Assembly (NCBI GenBank): GCA_023423975.1
Contig: JAFAEO010000001.1
Span: 124,001-188,000 of the forward strand
DNA length: 64,000 nucleotides
Source of the DNA: Pseudomonadota bacterium
Lineage (GTDB): Bacteria; Pseudomonadota; Gammaproteobacteria; Burkholderiales; Burkholderiaceae_B
Direction of reading: 5' to 3'
A program made the position numbers and the translations under genes. Below are positions 8,638 through 17,507 of this stretch, in pieces (within the stretch, counting starts at the first letter, position 1; each line of letters opens with the position of its first letter). A model generated the notes under the pieces. It was given only the letters and a program-made list of their open reading frames with translations, ran no database searches and was not told the origin of the DNA.

Positions 8638-10191
8638 TCAATTAGCAAGATCGATGACAGGCGCGCAATCGGCGTCGGTTTCATACTCACCGGACACCAG
8701 CTTGCGGCGCAGAATTTTTCCGACAGGTGATTTTGGCAGGGCCGCCACAAAAACATATTCGCGCGGGCGCTTGAAATTGGCCAGATCGGTGGACCGGCAA
8801 TATTGATCAAGCTCATGGGCGTCCACTTTTCCTTGGCGTTTGACGAATGCGACCACGCGTTGGCCCCATCGTTCATCCTTGATGCCAGCCACAGCGACTT
8901 CATCGACTGCAGGGTGCAGCGATATCACAGACTCGATATCCACTGGCGAGATATTTTCCCCGCCGCTGATAATCATGTCATCCACACGTCCGCTTACGAA
9001 CAAGTCGCCATCGGCATCGTAATACCCGATATCACCAGTGAAATACCAGCGCCCGACCAGCGATTTCTCGTTGGCATCCTGACGGTTCCAGTAGCCTTCG
9101 AAAGCCTCGTCGCCATCCAGGTGGGCAATAATCTGCCCTTCCTCCATGGCTTGCGCCCGTTCATCCGGATTAACACTGCCAAGCCTGATCACGCGCAAAC
9201 GGCAGTTGATGGCGGCACGCCCGCATGCGCCGGCCTTGAGCCGTGCATTCTGGGTGATCGCCATGGTGTAGACCTCGGAACTGCCATAGTGATTCACAAA
9301 CAGGTCCGGAGAAAACGCTTGGTCGATCCGACGCAAAAGCGCTTCGGACATTGGCGCGCCGGCAAATCCCAACTTGCGCACCCGGCTGATATCGGTCGCA
9401 GCGAACTGCGGGTGAGACAACATATCGTGATAGAGCGTGGGCACAAGATAAAGATTCGTCACGCCCTCGGTTTGAATAAGAGACAAGGCCTGGCCGACAT
9501 CGAATTTGGGCATGCATACAAAGCACCCGTCGATAAGGGCCATAGACAATAAAGAGCGCACGCCCATGGTGTGATAAAGTGGCATCACCCCCAGAGTACG
9601 TTCCCCGCAGGCGTACAAGTTCTGTGCGACGTGAGCCAGGGCCGCTGCGCGCTCCTGCCGATGCCGGCGCGGCACGCCCTTGGGCTTGCCGGTGGTGCCC
9701 GACGTATAGAGCATGAGCGAGAAATCCTCCGCGCTCGCGCGCGACTCGCCCTCAATTGGCGTGGCGGCCAGCAGGTCTTCGAACCGATGGCTGCCGGGCA
9801 CGCCCTCGCCTACAGCAATCGCGCCGATGCCCGAGACCCGCTCGGACGCTCGCATCGCGTCGATGCAGGAGTCGTCGTAGATGATGAGTTTGGCGGTTGA
9901 GTCGACAATACAGTAATCGATCTCGTCGGCCTTGGACCGCCAGTTAAGAGGAGTGACAATCACGCCAAGCAGTTGGCAGGCCCAATGGATCGTTGCCGTC
10001 TCCCAGCGATTCTGCATTACGACCAGCAGGTGATCGCCGTGTCCAAGTCCCTGTTTTTCAAGGCCACCCGCGACAGTTTTGATGATATCGAACCATTGCG
10101 CATAGGTCAGGCGCTTTCCCTCGGCCACCAGAGCCGGCGCATTCGGGTTACGTTCAACACTTTGAATGAAAGTGCTTCCCAGATCAAGCAT
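8638..10191 (-). CDS. AMP-forming acyl/aryl-CoA ligase
   Basis: 517 residues of the ANL superfamily. The P-loop motif LMLYTSGTTGKPKGVP, the core motif YGSSE, the hinge SGRVDDMIISGGENISP and the catalytic lysine in PKSPVGKILRRKL are all present. It should activate a carboxylic acid with ATP to the adenylate and then to the CoA thioester. The C-terminal domain (CRSTDLANFKRPREY) recalls 4-chlorobenzoate:CoA ligase, which together with the neighbouring BenE carrier and crotonase points to an aromatic acid. The gene overlaps the 3' end of the (2Fe-2S) subunit gene by eight bases, a sign of tight translational coupling. The substrate is not certain. Confidence 0.9.
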   Translation of the reverse strand: MLDLGSTFIQSVERNPNAPALVAEGKRLTYAQWFDIIKTVAGGLEKQGLGHGDHLLVVMQNRWETATIHWACQLLGVIVTPLNWRSKADEIDYCIVDSTAKLIIYDDSCIDAMRASERVSGIGAIAVGEGVPGSHRFEDLLAATPIEGESRASAEDFSLMLYTSGTTGKPKGVPRRHRQERAAALAHVAQNLYACGERTLGVMPLYHTMGVRSLLSMALIDGCFVCMPKFDVGQALSLIQTEGVTNLYLVPTLYHDMLSHPQFAATDISRVRKLGFAGAPMSEALLRRIDQAFSPDLFVNHYGSSEVYTMAITQNARLKAGACGRAAINCRLRVIRLGSVNPDERAQAMEEGQIIAHLDGDEAFEGYWNRQDANEKSLVGRWYFTGDIGYYDADGDLFVSGRVDDMIISGGENISPVDIESVISLHPAVDEVAVAGIKDERWGQRVVAFVKRQGKVDAHELDQYCRSTDLANFKRPREYVFVAALPKSPVGKILRRKLVSGEYETDADCAPVIDLAN

Positions 10192-10696
10192 GTGAAGTCT
10201 CCGCTTTTTCAGTTTTCAATTGGTTGGCGACCTCGAGGATGGCCTCTACGATCGGTGTGTAGCCGGTGCATCGGCACAGGTGCCCAGACAGCATGTCGCG
10301 AACCTGCTCTTCGGTCGGACTGGTGAATCGCCGAAGAAAATCGACACAGGACATAAGAATGCCGGCAGTGCAAAAGCCGCATTGCAACGCGTGGTGTTTC
10401 TTGAATGCCAGTTGCAAGACGCCGAGCGTGCCGTCTTGGTTGCCCAGGCCCTCGACAGTACGCAGGTCGCAACCGTCCACCTGGCGAGCCAGGCACAGGC
10501 AGGATCGCGTGGCGACCCCATCGATCTGCACCGTGCACGCGCCGCATACGCCATGTTCGCAACCCACATGGGTGCCTGTTGCCCCCAGTTCGTGCCGAAT
10601 GAAATCGGATAGCAGCATCCGGCTTTCAGCGTGCCCACTGCGGGCGACTCCATTGACCGTCACCTGGATGGGATGTCTGGTATGTTGTTCCGACAT
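10184..10696 (-). CDS. Molybdenum hydroxylase, (2Fe-2S) small subunit
   Basis: 170 residues, the usual size for the iron-sulphur subunit of xanthine dehydrogenase/CO dehydrogenase-type enzymes. The plant-ferredoxin-like cluster is bound by CEHGVCGACT and a following C (SCLCLARQ). The second cluster is bound by QCGFCTAG and CRCTGYTPIVEA. It passes electrons from the molybdenum site of the large subunit to FAD of the medium subunit. Gene order here is large, medium, small, ligase with very tight junctions: two bases to the medium subunit gene and an overlap with the ligase gene. Confidence 0.93.
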   Translation of the reverse strand: MSEQHTRHPIQVTVNGVARSGHAESRMLLSDFIRHELGATGTHVGCEHGVCGACTVQIDGVATRSCLCLARQVDGCDLRTVEGLGNQDGTLGVLQLAFKKHHALQCGFCTAGILMSCVDFLRRFTSPTEEQVRDMLSGHLCRCTGYTPIVEAILEVANQLKTEKAETSHA

Positions 10697-10698
10697 GA

Positions 10699-11538
10699 TT
10701 AGTCCTTATTGTTTGCGCAGCGGGAAAGCGCCGTTTCGATCGTCTTGTATCCCAACTCCCGCACCAGATGACGCCGGTATACCGCCGAGGCATGCTGGTC
10801 GTCCTGTGCGTTTAGTTGCCAGGCCAGATCATTCAACTGTTCCTTGTACGAAGCCGGATCGGTGCGCGCCCATTGCACCACCACTGGTATATCGGCAACA
10901 CCGCCAATTCCCAGTCGTATCATTTCCGGGCCGGCATCCACTGCACATGCCACAATGGCAAAGTCGCCACGGCGCAACGCAAATTCATCGAACGCATAGC
11001 CGTGCCCGGCCTTGGCCACCGGAAAGCGTACCTCGGTCACCAGTTCATCGGCCTTCTTGGCGGTGGTCAGCATGCCTTGCTGAAACTGCACCGAATCCAG
11101 TTCACGAGACCCTTTCCGTGAGCGCAGAACAACCCGCCCACCCAGCGTCGCCAGACACAGCGGCAGCTCTGCACTGGGATCCGCATGCGCGATCGAACCC
11201 ACAACGGTTCCCCGGTTGCGGATCTGATAGTGAGAAATAAACGGTATCGCCTCTGCCAGCATAGGGACGGCCTGCACCAGATCAGGCCAGTATTGCAATT
11301 GCGCCTGTGTGGTACTGGCGCCGACACACACCATGTCTTTTTCCTGCCTGAGAAAATTCAATTCCTCACACCGTGAAATATCCAGCAGATAAGCTGGCTG
11401 GGCCAGCCGCATGTTCAGCAGAATGACCAGCGACTGACCGCCAGCCAGTATGCGGGCGTTTTCTCCCGCTTCATGCAGCCATTGCAGTGCCTGAGAAACC
11501 TTGTCAACGCGCTTGTATTCAAATGCCAGTGGCTTCAT
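10699..11538 (-). CDS. Molybdenum hydroxylase, FAD-binding medium subunit
   Basis: 279 residues with the CO-dehydrogenase flavoprotein fold. FAD-binding segments are ARILAGGQSLVILLNMR near residue 35 and RNRGTVVGSIAHADPSAELP near residue 110. The protein is short and lacks the roughly 40-residue insertion that carries an extra (4Fe-4S) cluster in 4-hydroxybenzoyl-CoA reductase. That argues for an oxidative hydroxylase over a reductive dehydroxylase. The start codon overlaps the stop of the large subunit gene (ATGA type). Confidence 0.92.
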   Translation of the reverse strand: MKPLAFEYKRVDKVSQALQWLHEAGENARILAGGQSLVILLNMRLAQPAYLLDISRCEELNFLRQEKDMVCVGASTTQAQLQYWPDLVQAVPMLAEAIPFISHYQIRNRGTVVGSIAHADPSAELPLCLATLGGRVVLRSRKGSRELDSVQFQQGMLTTAKKADELVTEVRFPVAKAGHGYAFDEFALRRGDFAIVACAVDAGPEMIRLGIGGVADIPVVVQWARTDPASYKEQLNDLAWQLNAQDDQHASAVYRRHLVRELGYKTIETALSRCANNKD

Positions 11539-14500
11539 TTCTTGATCCTCAGAAAGCGCAACACGCGGCGCCAGACGCCGCCGACGTCTGTGGCTGCACT
11601 CTGTCCCGATGCCTGGCGGCCAAGCTGCTCGAACAACTGACCCAGTACCATGCGGGCGGCCCCTTCCAGCATACGGCCGCCTACAGCGGCAACCTTGCCC
11701 TGCACTTCGGCTTCATACTGGTATTTCATTAAGGTGCCGTGTTCATTGGCCTGCAGCACAATGTCGCCGCCGCCTTCTGCGCCGCCAAGCGATGAAATAC
11801 CCGTACCCTGCAAATGCAGTGAATGTGGCCGATTAATATTGGTAAGGGAAATGGTGGCTTCATAGCGCGCCTTTATCATGCCGATGCTGATGGTGACGTC
11901 GGCGCGATACTGGTTCTGGCCGATGTGCTGCAGTTCCCGGCAGCCCGGAATTACCCTTGCAAGCGCTTGCGGGTCCATCAGTACATCGAATACATCGTCG
12001 GGAGACGCAGGGATTTGCGTACTTCCCGATGCAGACAGCGCGTGTCCACGTCCGGTTTTCCTGGCCTGCTTCTGAACCTGAACGCCTCCAGATGGTGGCG
12101 GATCATCAAAACCGATGAGATCGAGCACCCGGTTCGGCGTCAGCGGCAGACGGATATCCGGTTGGCCGCCCAACGGGCTCAGTGCGTCTGCCACGGCATT
12201 GGCAATACACACTGGGGTACTCATATTGTTACCTTCGCCCAGGCCCTTTGCCCCCAATGGCGTGAACGGGCTGGGCGTCTCCAGGTGAACGATCACAGGA
12301 TCGGGCACTTCATAGCTTGTGGGCACCAGGTAATCTGCGAACGTACCAGACTGGAACCCACCATCGTCGCCATAGCGGAACTCCTCCAGCAACGCGGCAC
12401 CCAATCCCTGGGCGAACGCGCCCCGGATTTGCCCGTCTGCCATGGCAGGGTTCAGTAGTTTTCCCGCATCGTGGGCGGTCACATATCGGTCTATCGTGAC
12501 GCGTCCAGTCTTTCGATCAATTTCCAGCGCGCATATATCAAACGCAAAGCCGTAGGCTGCCGACGTATTGACCCGATCGTCTTCCGTGGGTGCGCCCAAA
12601 GACTCAGGCGTCCAGAACTCGGTGACCCGCATGCCTGGCGCCATCCCGTCGGGCAACTCAGCCGGCGCCCAGTGTGCGCTGCTGGCCAGTCGCGCAAACG
12701 GCAGTGCCTTGTCCTGCTGACCCGTGCAGAACACCAAACCACCTTCGAAAACAATGTCGCAGGCCTCGCAACCAAGTTGATGGGCAGCCACGTCGGCCAT
12801 CTTCCCCTTCAGCCGCGTTGCCGCCAGATGAACCGTTCCTGCGACGGCACCGGCAAACCGGCTGGAGTAGTTACCTGCAGCAACTGACCAGGCGTCCTTA
12901 TCCGTATCAAAGTCTACGTTAACGTTGATATCCTTGGGTTGCAGACCAAATACGTCTGCAACCACCTGCGCGCACACTGTGACATGGCCTTGCCCTGCAG
13001 GAGAAGACGCGATGATGACGGTCACGCTTCCCAGCAGATCAATGTTGACTGTCGCCGCTGCGATGCCGCCGTTCTTTGGGCCTGCTTTGGCCCGCTGTTC
13101 CGGTGTCAGCGCGATGGTGATGTAACCCATATTGGAAATAGACGGCTCAACGATCGCCGCATAGCCAATGCCATACAATTTTCCCTGGGCACGCGCCTGA
13201 TCTCGTCTTTGCAGCAGTTCTTCAAGACCGCCCTGGGCTATGGCCGCATCCATCGCTTTGGAATAATTACCAGAGTCAAGCAGTGCGCCTGCTGCTGCCC
13301 GATACGGGAATTGGTCCGGCTGAACAAAATTGCGTCGATAGACATCCAGTGGATCCATCTTCAGATGCTGCGCGATGCGTTGCACCATGCGCTCTAGGGC
13401 AAAATAGACCTGCGGGCCGCCGAAGCCGCGCACCAAACCTGAAGGCATCTTGTTCGTGACCACCACGCGATTGCGCACCTGCAGATCGGCAATACGGTAG
13501 GCTCCGGTCAATATGCCATGCATGCGGTAGAAGGTGGCAGGTTCGGGTGCTCTCAGGTATGCGCCAACATCATCCAACTGGTCCAGATCAAGCGCCTGAA
13601 TCCGGCCGTCGCTGTCAAAAGCAGCCTGGATCGTGGCTTTGCGCCCATTGGCAGCCGTTGCCGCGCTCAGGTGTTCAAGCCGGTCCTCCACCCACTTTAC
13701 CGGTGCGCCCCCTGCCTTGCGGGAAGCCAGACACATCAACACCACCGATGTAAACACCGCCTGCTTGACGCCAAAACTGCCGCCTGAATCGGGTGCGGAG
13801 CGGTGCCGCAGGCGATTGCCGGGCACCTGTAGCGCCAGCGACATGACCGCGTGCATCGAAAACGGCCCCATGAAGTTCGAACAGACGTCATATCCTGCAT
13901 CGCCCGCAAGATGCTCGGCAATCACCACCCCGCATTCAATCGGCGTACAGGAGTTGCGTGGATATTCGATGGTGAGCGACAGACTATGCTCAGCTTCCCG
14001 GAAACGGGCTTTCGGGTCTCCGTAAGTGAACTCGCGCTCATGCAGCACGTTCGTACCGACCGCTTCGTGCAATATTGCAGATTCGTCGGAAATGGCACCG
14101 TCGATGCTACTGACGGCGGGTAGGGCTTCAAATTCGACCTTAATGCCGTCCAGGGCATCCTCAGCGAGATAGCGGTTCTCGGCAATGACAACTGCAATCG
14201 GCTCGCCAACATAACGCACCTTGTCCATGGCCACTGCCCACATTTCCATGGGCATTTTTACCCCATTGATAAATGGACGCGACCAGGCCCGGACATCTTC
14301 AGGCGTGAGCACGGCCCTGACACCGGGCATTTTTTCCGCCAGGGAAACGTCAATGGATTTGATGCGAGCGTGAGGATAACTGGAGCGATAAACCGCAGCA
14401 TGCAAGGTGCCGGGCTTGACCGCCAGGTCATCGCCAAAGCGGCCCCGCCCTGTAAGTAGCGGGATGCTTTCAAACCGCTCGACCCTTTGGCCGACAAATT

Positions 14501-14540
14501 TGGTCACGCCACTGGTTGGCGTGGTTTCAACGGTGCCCAT
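11535..14540 (-). CDS. Molybdenum hydroxylase large subunit fused to a CoxG-like SRPBCC domain
   Basis: 1001 residues from the ATG at 14540, which has GGAGG six bases upstream; the frame is open to 14579. Residues 1 to about 790 form the molybdopterin-binding subunit: VGQRVERFESIPLLTGRGRF at the start, the GGSFGVKQ segment, GLVRGFGGPQ and the active-site glutamate in LGAKGLGEGNN. A linker leads to a 150-residue C-terminal SRPBCC domain (IPASPDDVFDVLMDPQALAR, VIPGCREL, MLEGAARMVLGQLF) that matches CoxG, normally a separate membrane-anchoring or maturation protein of CO dehydrogenase. The enzyme probably hydroxylates an aromatic ring or an aldehyde with water as oxygen donor. Substrate unknown. 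Confidence 0.9.
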   Translation of the reverse strand: MGTVETTPTSGVTKFVGQRVERFESIPLLTGRGRFGDDLAVKPGTLHAAVYRSSYPHARIKSIDVSLAEKMPGVRAVLTPEDVRAWSRPFINGVKMPMEMWAVAMDKVRYVGEPIAVVIAENRYLAEDALDGIKVEFEALPAVSSIDGAISDESAILHEAVGTNVLHEREFTYGDPKARFREAEHSLSLTIEYPRNSCTPIECGVVIAEHLAGDAGYDVCSNFMGPFSMHAVMSLALQVPGNRLRHRSAPDSGGSFGVKQAVFTSVVLMCLASRKAGGAPVKWVEDRLEHLSAATAANGRKATIQAAFDSDGRIQALDLDQLDDVGAYLRAPEPATFYRMHGILTGAYRIADLQVRNRVVVTNKMPSGLVRGFGGPQVYFALERMVQRIAQHLKMDPLDVYRRNFVQPDQFPYRAAAGALLDSGNYSKAMDAAIAQGGLEELLQRRDQARAQGKLYGIGYAAIVEPSISNMGYITIALTPEQRAKAGPKNGGIAAATVNIDLLGSVTVIIASSPAGQGHVTVCAQVVADVFGLQPKDINVNVDFDTDKDAWSVAAGNYSSRFAGAVAGTVHLAATRLKGKMADVAAHQLGCEACDIVFEGGLVFCTGQQDKALPFARLASSAHWAPAELPDGMAPGMRVTEFWTPESLGAPTEDDRVNTSAAYGFAFDICALEIDRKTGRVTIDRYVTAHDAGKLLNPAMADGQIRGAFAQGLGAALLEEFRYGDDGGFQSGTFADYLVPTSYEVPDPVIVHLETPSPFTPLGAKGLGEGNNMSTPVCIANAVADALSPLGGQPDIRLPLTPNRVLDLIGFDDPPPSGGVQVQKQARKTGRGHALSASGSTQIPASPDDVFDVLMDPQALARVIPGCRELQHIGQNQYRADVTISIGMIKARYEATISLTNINRPHSLHLQGTGISSLGGAEGGGDIVLQANEHGTLMKYQYEAEVQGKVAAVGGRMLEGAARMVLGQLFEQLGRQASGQSAATDVGGVWRRVLRFLRIKK

Positions 14541-14992
14541 GCACTGCCTCCGAAAATACCGTGGTTGGAGCCAATGCATCCGGGCTGACTGGCAGCTCAG
14601 GTTATCCTGGGATCTTGGCTCCTGTTCATTATTCGTGTTGTTTTTTTAATGACTTTTCTATCGGGCCGGCATGGCCCGATATGAATATATGAACGCGTGA
14701 CCGACAGTATAGAAATGGGTCACCGCAAAAGCTTTACCCAGCAGTCCGGTCAATTACCTTTGAGTCTGATTTTTTATAATTCGGATGAAATGCAGATGTA
14801 TCTCTGCGACGACGCACGAACCGCCCGATTCGTAGTCAGGGTATCGGAAAGCGGCTTGGGTGTTTCGCGAAAGACAGGCGAACCATCGCAAATGCAATAC
14901 TCAGTCGCATCTGCGCCGAAGGGCCATTATCCGCTGTCGATTTATCAGCCGCCTCAGACCGGTTGACATGGGCTGCCTTATATCGACAGCCG
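14541..14992. other. 452-base gap between ABC importer and hydroxylase operons
   Basis: No gene was recognised on either strand. The part next to 14540 holds the ribosome-binding site of the hydroxylase large subunit gene and must hold its promoter if that operon is transcribed on its own. The stretch 14640-14800 is AT-rich (ATTCGTGTTG followed by a T-run; TTTTTTATAATTCGG near 14769). A plus-strand frame at 14697-14966 has no recognisable domain and no support. Confidence 0.5.
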
Positions 14993-15871
14993 TCACCGAT
15001 TCCGCATAAACCGATATTCCTTGGCAAAGCCCTGGGGTTTGAAAATCAGCAACAGAATCAGGATCAGCCCGATCAGAATCAATCTGAGGGCTGCCAACTG
15101 ATGCGGCGCCAGCCAGGAAATGTAATCGTCCAGAAAACGCGTGCCTTCCAGCAATAACACAACCGTCAGGCTGCTCAGGAGCACGCCGCGATGGCTGCCG
15201 CGCCCAGCCAGAATGACCAGCATGAACGCAGAGGCCGTCATGGCCACACTGAACTGCGACGGATCAATATATCGATAGTAAAAAGCGTGCAGGCAGCCGG
15301 CAACGCCAAGCGCCGCGCCGCCCAGGGCGAAAAACCGCAAGCGTACGCCCAGGACGTTTTTGCCCACACTTTGCGCCACCAGCGGATCATCTCGCAGGGC
15401 GCGGGCCGTGCGGCCCAGCGGCGAGCGGGCGATAATTTCAAAAGCAATAAAAACCACCAGCAGCATCACGGCAGCCAGCACCAGCAAGCCCGTATCGCTC
15501 GCAACGGGTCGGGGAATATTCGGAATGCCAATGCTGCCCCGAGTCAGCCATTCTTCATTGTTAATCAGCAGCTTGACGCTTTCTGCAAAGGCCAGTGTCA
15601 CGATAGCAAAATAATCATCTGCCAGGCGCACAGAGATCAGGCACACCAGGGCGCTTATAGCGACCGTAAGGATAACTGTGACCGGCATGGCCAGCCAGGG
15701 CGACCATCCCAGTTGAGTCGTGAGCAGCGCGCAGGCATACGCGCCGATCATATAGAAGCCGAAAAGCCCGAAGTTGACCAGGCCAGCCATGCCCCATTGT
15801 ATGTTGAGTGCCAGGCCGGTAATGCCGGCCATCATGGCCAGTGCGACCAGCGAGAGAAGGTATGCTGTCAT
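14993..15871 (-). CDS. Branched-chain amino acid-type ABC transporter permease (LivM family)
   Basis: 292 residues, a polytopic inner-membrane protein with eight or more hydrophobic segments. The family patterns LNIQWGMAGLVNFGLFGFYMIGAY (near residue 25, split here across two helices) and ARSPLGRTARALRDDPLVAQSVGKN (the cytoplasmic EAA-like loop near 170) identify a LivM-type permease. It pairs with the LivH-type protein encoded 12 bases upstream. Transporters of this class also import aromatic acids, ureides and other carboxylates, and the catabolic neighbours favour such a ligand over leucine. It is the last gene of the five-gene importer cassette. Confidence 0.9.
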   Translation of the reverse strand: MTAYLLSLVALAMMAGITGLALNIQWGMAGLVNFGLFGFYMIGAYACALLTTQLGWSPWLAMPVTVILTVAISALVCLISVRLADDYFAIVTLAFAESVKLLINNEEWLTRGSIGIPNIPRPVASDTGLLVLAAVMLLVVFIAFEIIARSPLGRTARALRDDPLVAQSVGKNVLGVRLRFFALGGAALGVAGCLHAFYYRYIDPSQFSVAMTASAFMLVILAGRGSHRGVLLSSLTVVLLLEGTRFLDDYISWLAPHQLAALRLILIGLILILLLIFKPQGFAKEYRFMRNR

Positions 15872-15883
15872 GAAATCATTTTC

Positions 15884-16747
15884 CTATCGGGTGAGCCAGC
15901 GCTTGCCAAACAATCCTGCCGGGCGCAATGCCAGTAACACACTCATGACGACAAAGGCCATCAAGGAACGATAGTGCGAAGGCAGCACCAGCGTGGCCGC
16001 TTCGGATAACACGCCCATGACGAGCGCGCCCGGAATGGCGGCCAACGGATGCGTCAGCCCGCCCAGGATCGCGGCAGCAAACGCAGGCAAGGCATAAGTC
16101 CAGCCCATTTGCGGATCCACTGTGGCGTCCAGCCCGATCAACATGCCCGACATGGCAGCCAGCCCGCCGGCCAGGGCCCAGGTAATGGAAATAACATACT
16201 GCTGCGAGACGCCGCGGGAAGCCGCCAACGCCGCATTATCGGCCACCGCGCGCATCGCCCGGCCTAGCCGGGACCATCGAAAAAGCGCCCAGACAGACAG
16301 CAGCACCAGCAGGCAGATGATCAGCGCCTGTACCTGTTCGACATTGATGCGCAACCCTGCCCATCGCCACGGACGCGACAATGCCACGTCATAGCCGACC
16401 GAAGTATTGCCGGCAACGAACCGAATGATATTTTCCAGAATAAATGAGACGCCCATGGAAGCGACCATGAGGGTGACGGCCGAACGATTTCTTAAAGGCC
16501 GAAACGCCAGCAGGTCCACCAAGACTGCCAGAGCTGCGGACAGCGCCACGGCGATGATGCCCGATACCCAAAGCGGCAAGCCCAGCACCACATTGAATGC
16601 ATATGCCAGATACGCGCCGCTGGTGATCATGGCGCCAATGGCGAAGTTGGCAAACCGCAAGACACTGAAGGTCAATGCTACCGCCAGGGCAGGCAAAGCA
16701 ACCAGCATGCCGGTAATCAGTCCATTAAATAGAATTTGCATGGTCAC
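15884..16747 (-). CDS. Branched-chain amino acid-type ABC transporter permease (LivH family)
   Basis: 287 residues with about eight hydrophobic segments. Diagnostic parts are FNGLITGMLVALPALAVAL at the start, SVLRFANFAIGAMITSGAYLAY and the loop RWSRLGRAMRAVADNAALAASRGV. It forms the membrane channel together with the LivM-type protein. The gene starts four bases after the stop of the LivF-type ATPase gene, so translation is probably coupled. Confidence 0.9.
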   Translation of the reverse strand: MTMQILFNGLITGMLVALPALAVALTFSVLRFANFAIGAMITSGAYLAYAFNVVLGLPLWVSGIIAVALSAALAVLVDLLAFRPLRNRSAVTLMVASMGVSFILENIIRFVAGNTSVGYDVALSRPWRWAGLRINVEQVQALIICLLVLLSVWALFRWSRLGRAMRAVADNAALAASRGVSQQYVISITWALAGGLAAMSGMLIGLDATVDPQMGWTYALPAFAAAILGGLTHPLAAIPGALVMGVLSEAATLVLPSHYRSLMAFVVMSVLLALRPAGLFGKRWLTR

Positions 16748-16751
16748 TCAA

Positions 16752-17507
16752 TCAAAAAACGTCGGGGGAATGCGCATCATGGGAACCGGATGCGCCCAGG
16801 AAAAGCGCCGCCAGAGATTTATCCTGCGCCAGTTCGCTTGCCGGCGCACGATGCCGAACACGCCCCATGACCAGAACCAGCCCCTGCTCTGCCACCGACA
16901 GGCCCAGCTGTACGTTTTGCTCGATCATCAGCAGGGTCAGGCCGGTCTGGCGAATACGGTCGATAATGTCAAACAGCAGTCGCGCGTTGCGCGGCGATAA
17001 CCCGGCCGAAGGCTCATCCAGCACCAGGACGCGCGGGTCAAGCATCATGGCGCTGGCCACAGCCACCATCTGGCGCTGCCCACCGCTAAGAAACCCAGCC
17101 GACGTGTGCAGATGGGGCTTGATCTCGGGGAATAATTGCAGGACCTCGTCCAGTTTTGGCGCCAATCTGCCCGCTGGCCCATGATGATGAAAATCCCAGC
17201 CAAGACGCAAATTTTCCCGGACGGTCATATTTCGGAAAACGTTCCCTTCCTGCGGCACAAAGACCAGGCCCGTGCGCGTGCGCGCCTGCGCGCTCATTCG
17301 CGTCAGGTCAACCTCACCCATTTTTATCGTGCCTGCCTGCGCCGGAATCTGGCCGGCGATGGCTTTGAGCAAAGTGGATTTACCCGATCCATTGGGCCCC
17401 ACAATCGTCAGCGCACTGCCCTGGGCTACGGTCAGATCCACACCGTGCAGAACAGGCTTGCCGCCATACCCTGCTTGTAAACCGGACACGGTTAACGCCG
17501 CGGTCAT
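16752..17507 (-). CDS. ABC transporter ATP-binding protein (LivF family)
   Basis: 251 residues. Walker A GPNGSGKSTLLK near residue 37, a Q-loop in FVPQEGNVFRNMTVRENLRL, signature LSGGQRQMVAVASAMM near residue 139, Walker B LVLDEPSAGLSP and the switch histidine region LLMIEQNVQLGLSVAEQ are present. In that last region the usual switch histidine of classical NBDs is a glutamine (EQNV), as is normal for LivF. It energises import together with the LivG-type ATPase; the two genes overlap by four bases. Confidence 0.92.
   Translation of the reverse strand: MTAALTVSGLQAGYGGKPVLHGVDLTVAQGSALTIVGPNGSGKSTLLKAIAGQIPAQAGTIKMGEVDLTRMSAQARTRTGLVFVPQEGNVFRNMTVRENLRLGWDFHHHGPAGRLAPKLDEVLQLFPEIKPHLHTSAGFLSGGQRQMVAVASAMMLDPRVLVLDEPSAGLSPRNARLLFDIIDRIRQTGLTLLMIEQNVQLGLSVAEQGLVLVMGRVRHRAPASELAQDKSLAALFLGASGSHDAHSPDVF

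Noticed and set aside
15191..15937. A 248-residue plus-strand frame opposite the two importer permease genes.
   Set aside because: The H- and Q-rich composition is the typical mirror image of a membrane protein gene, and both permeases are secure.
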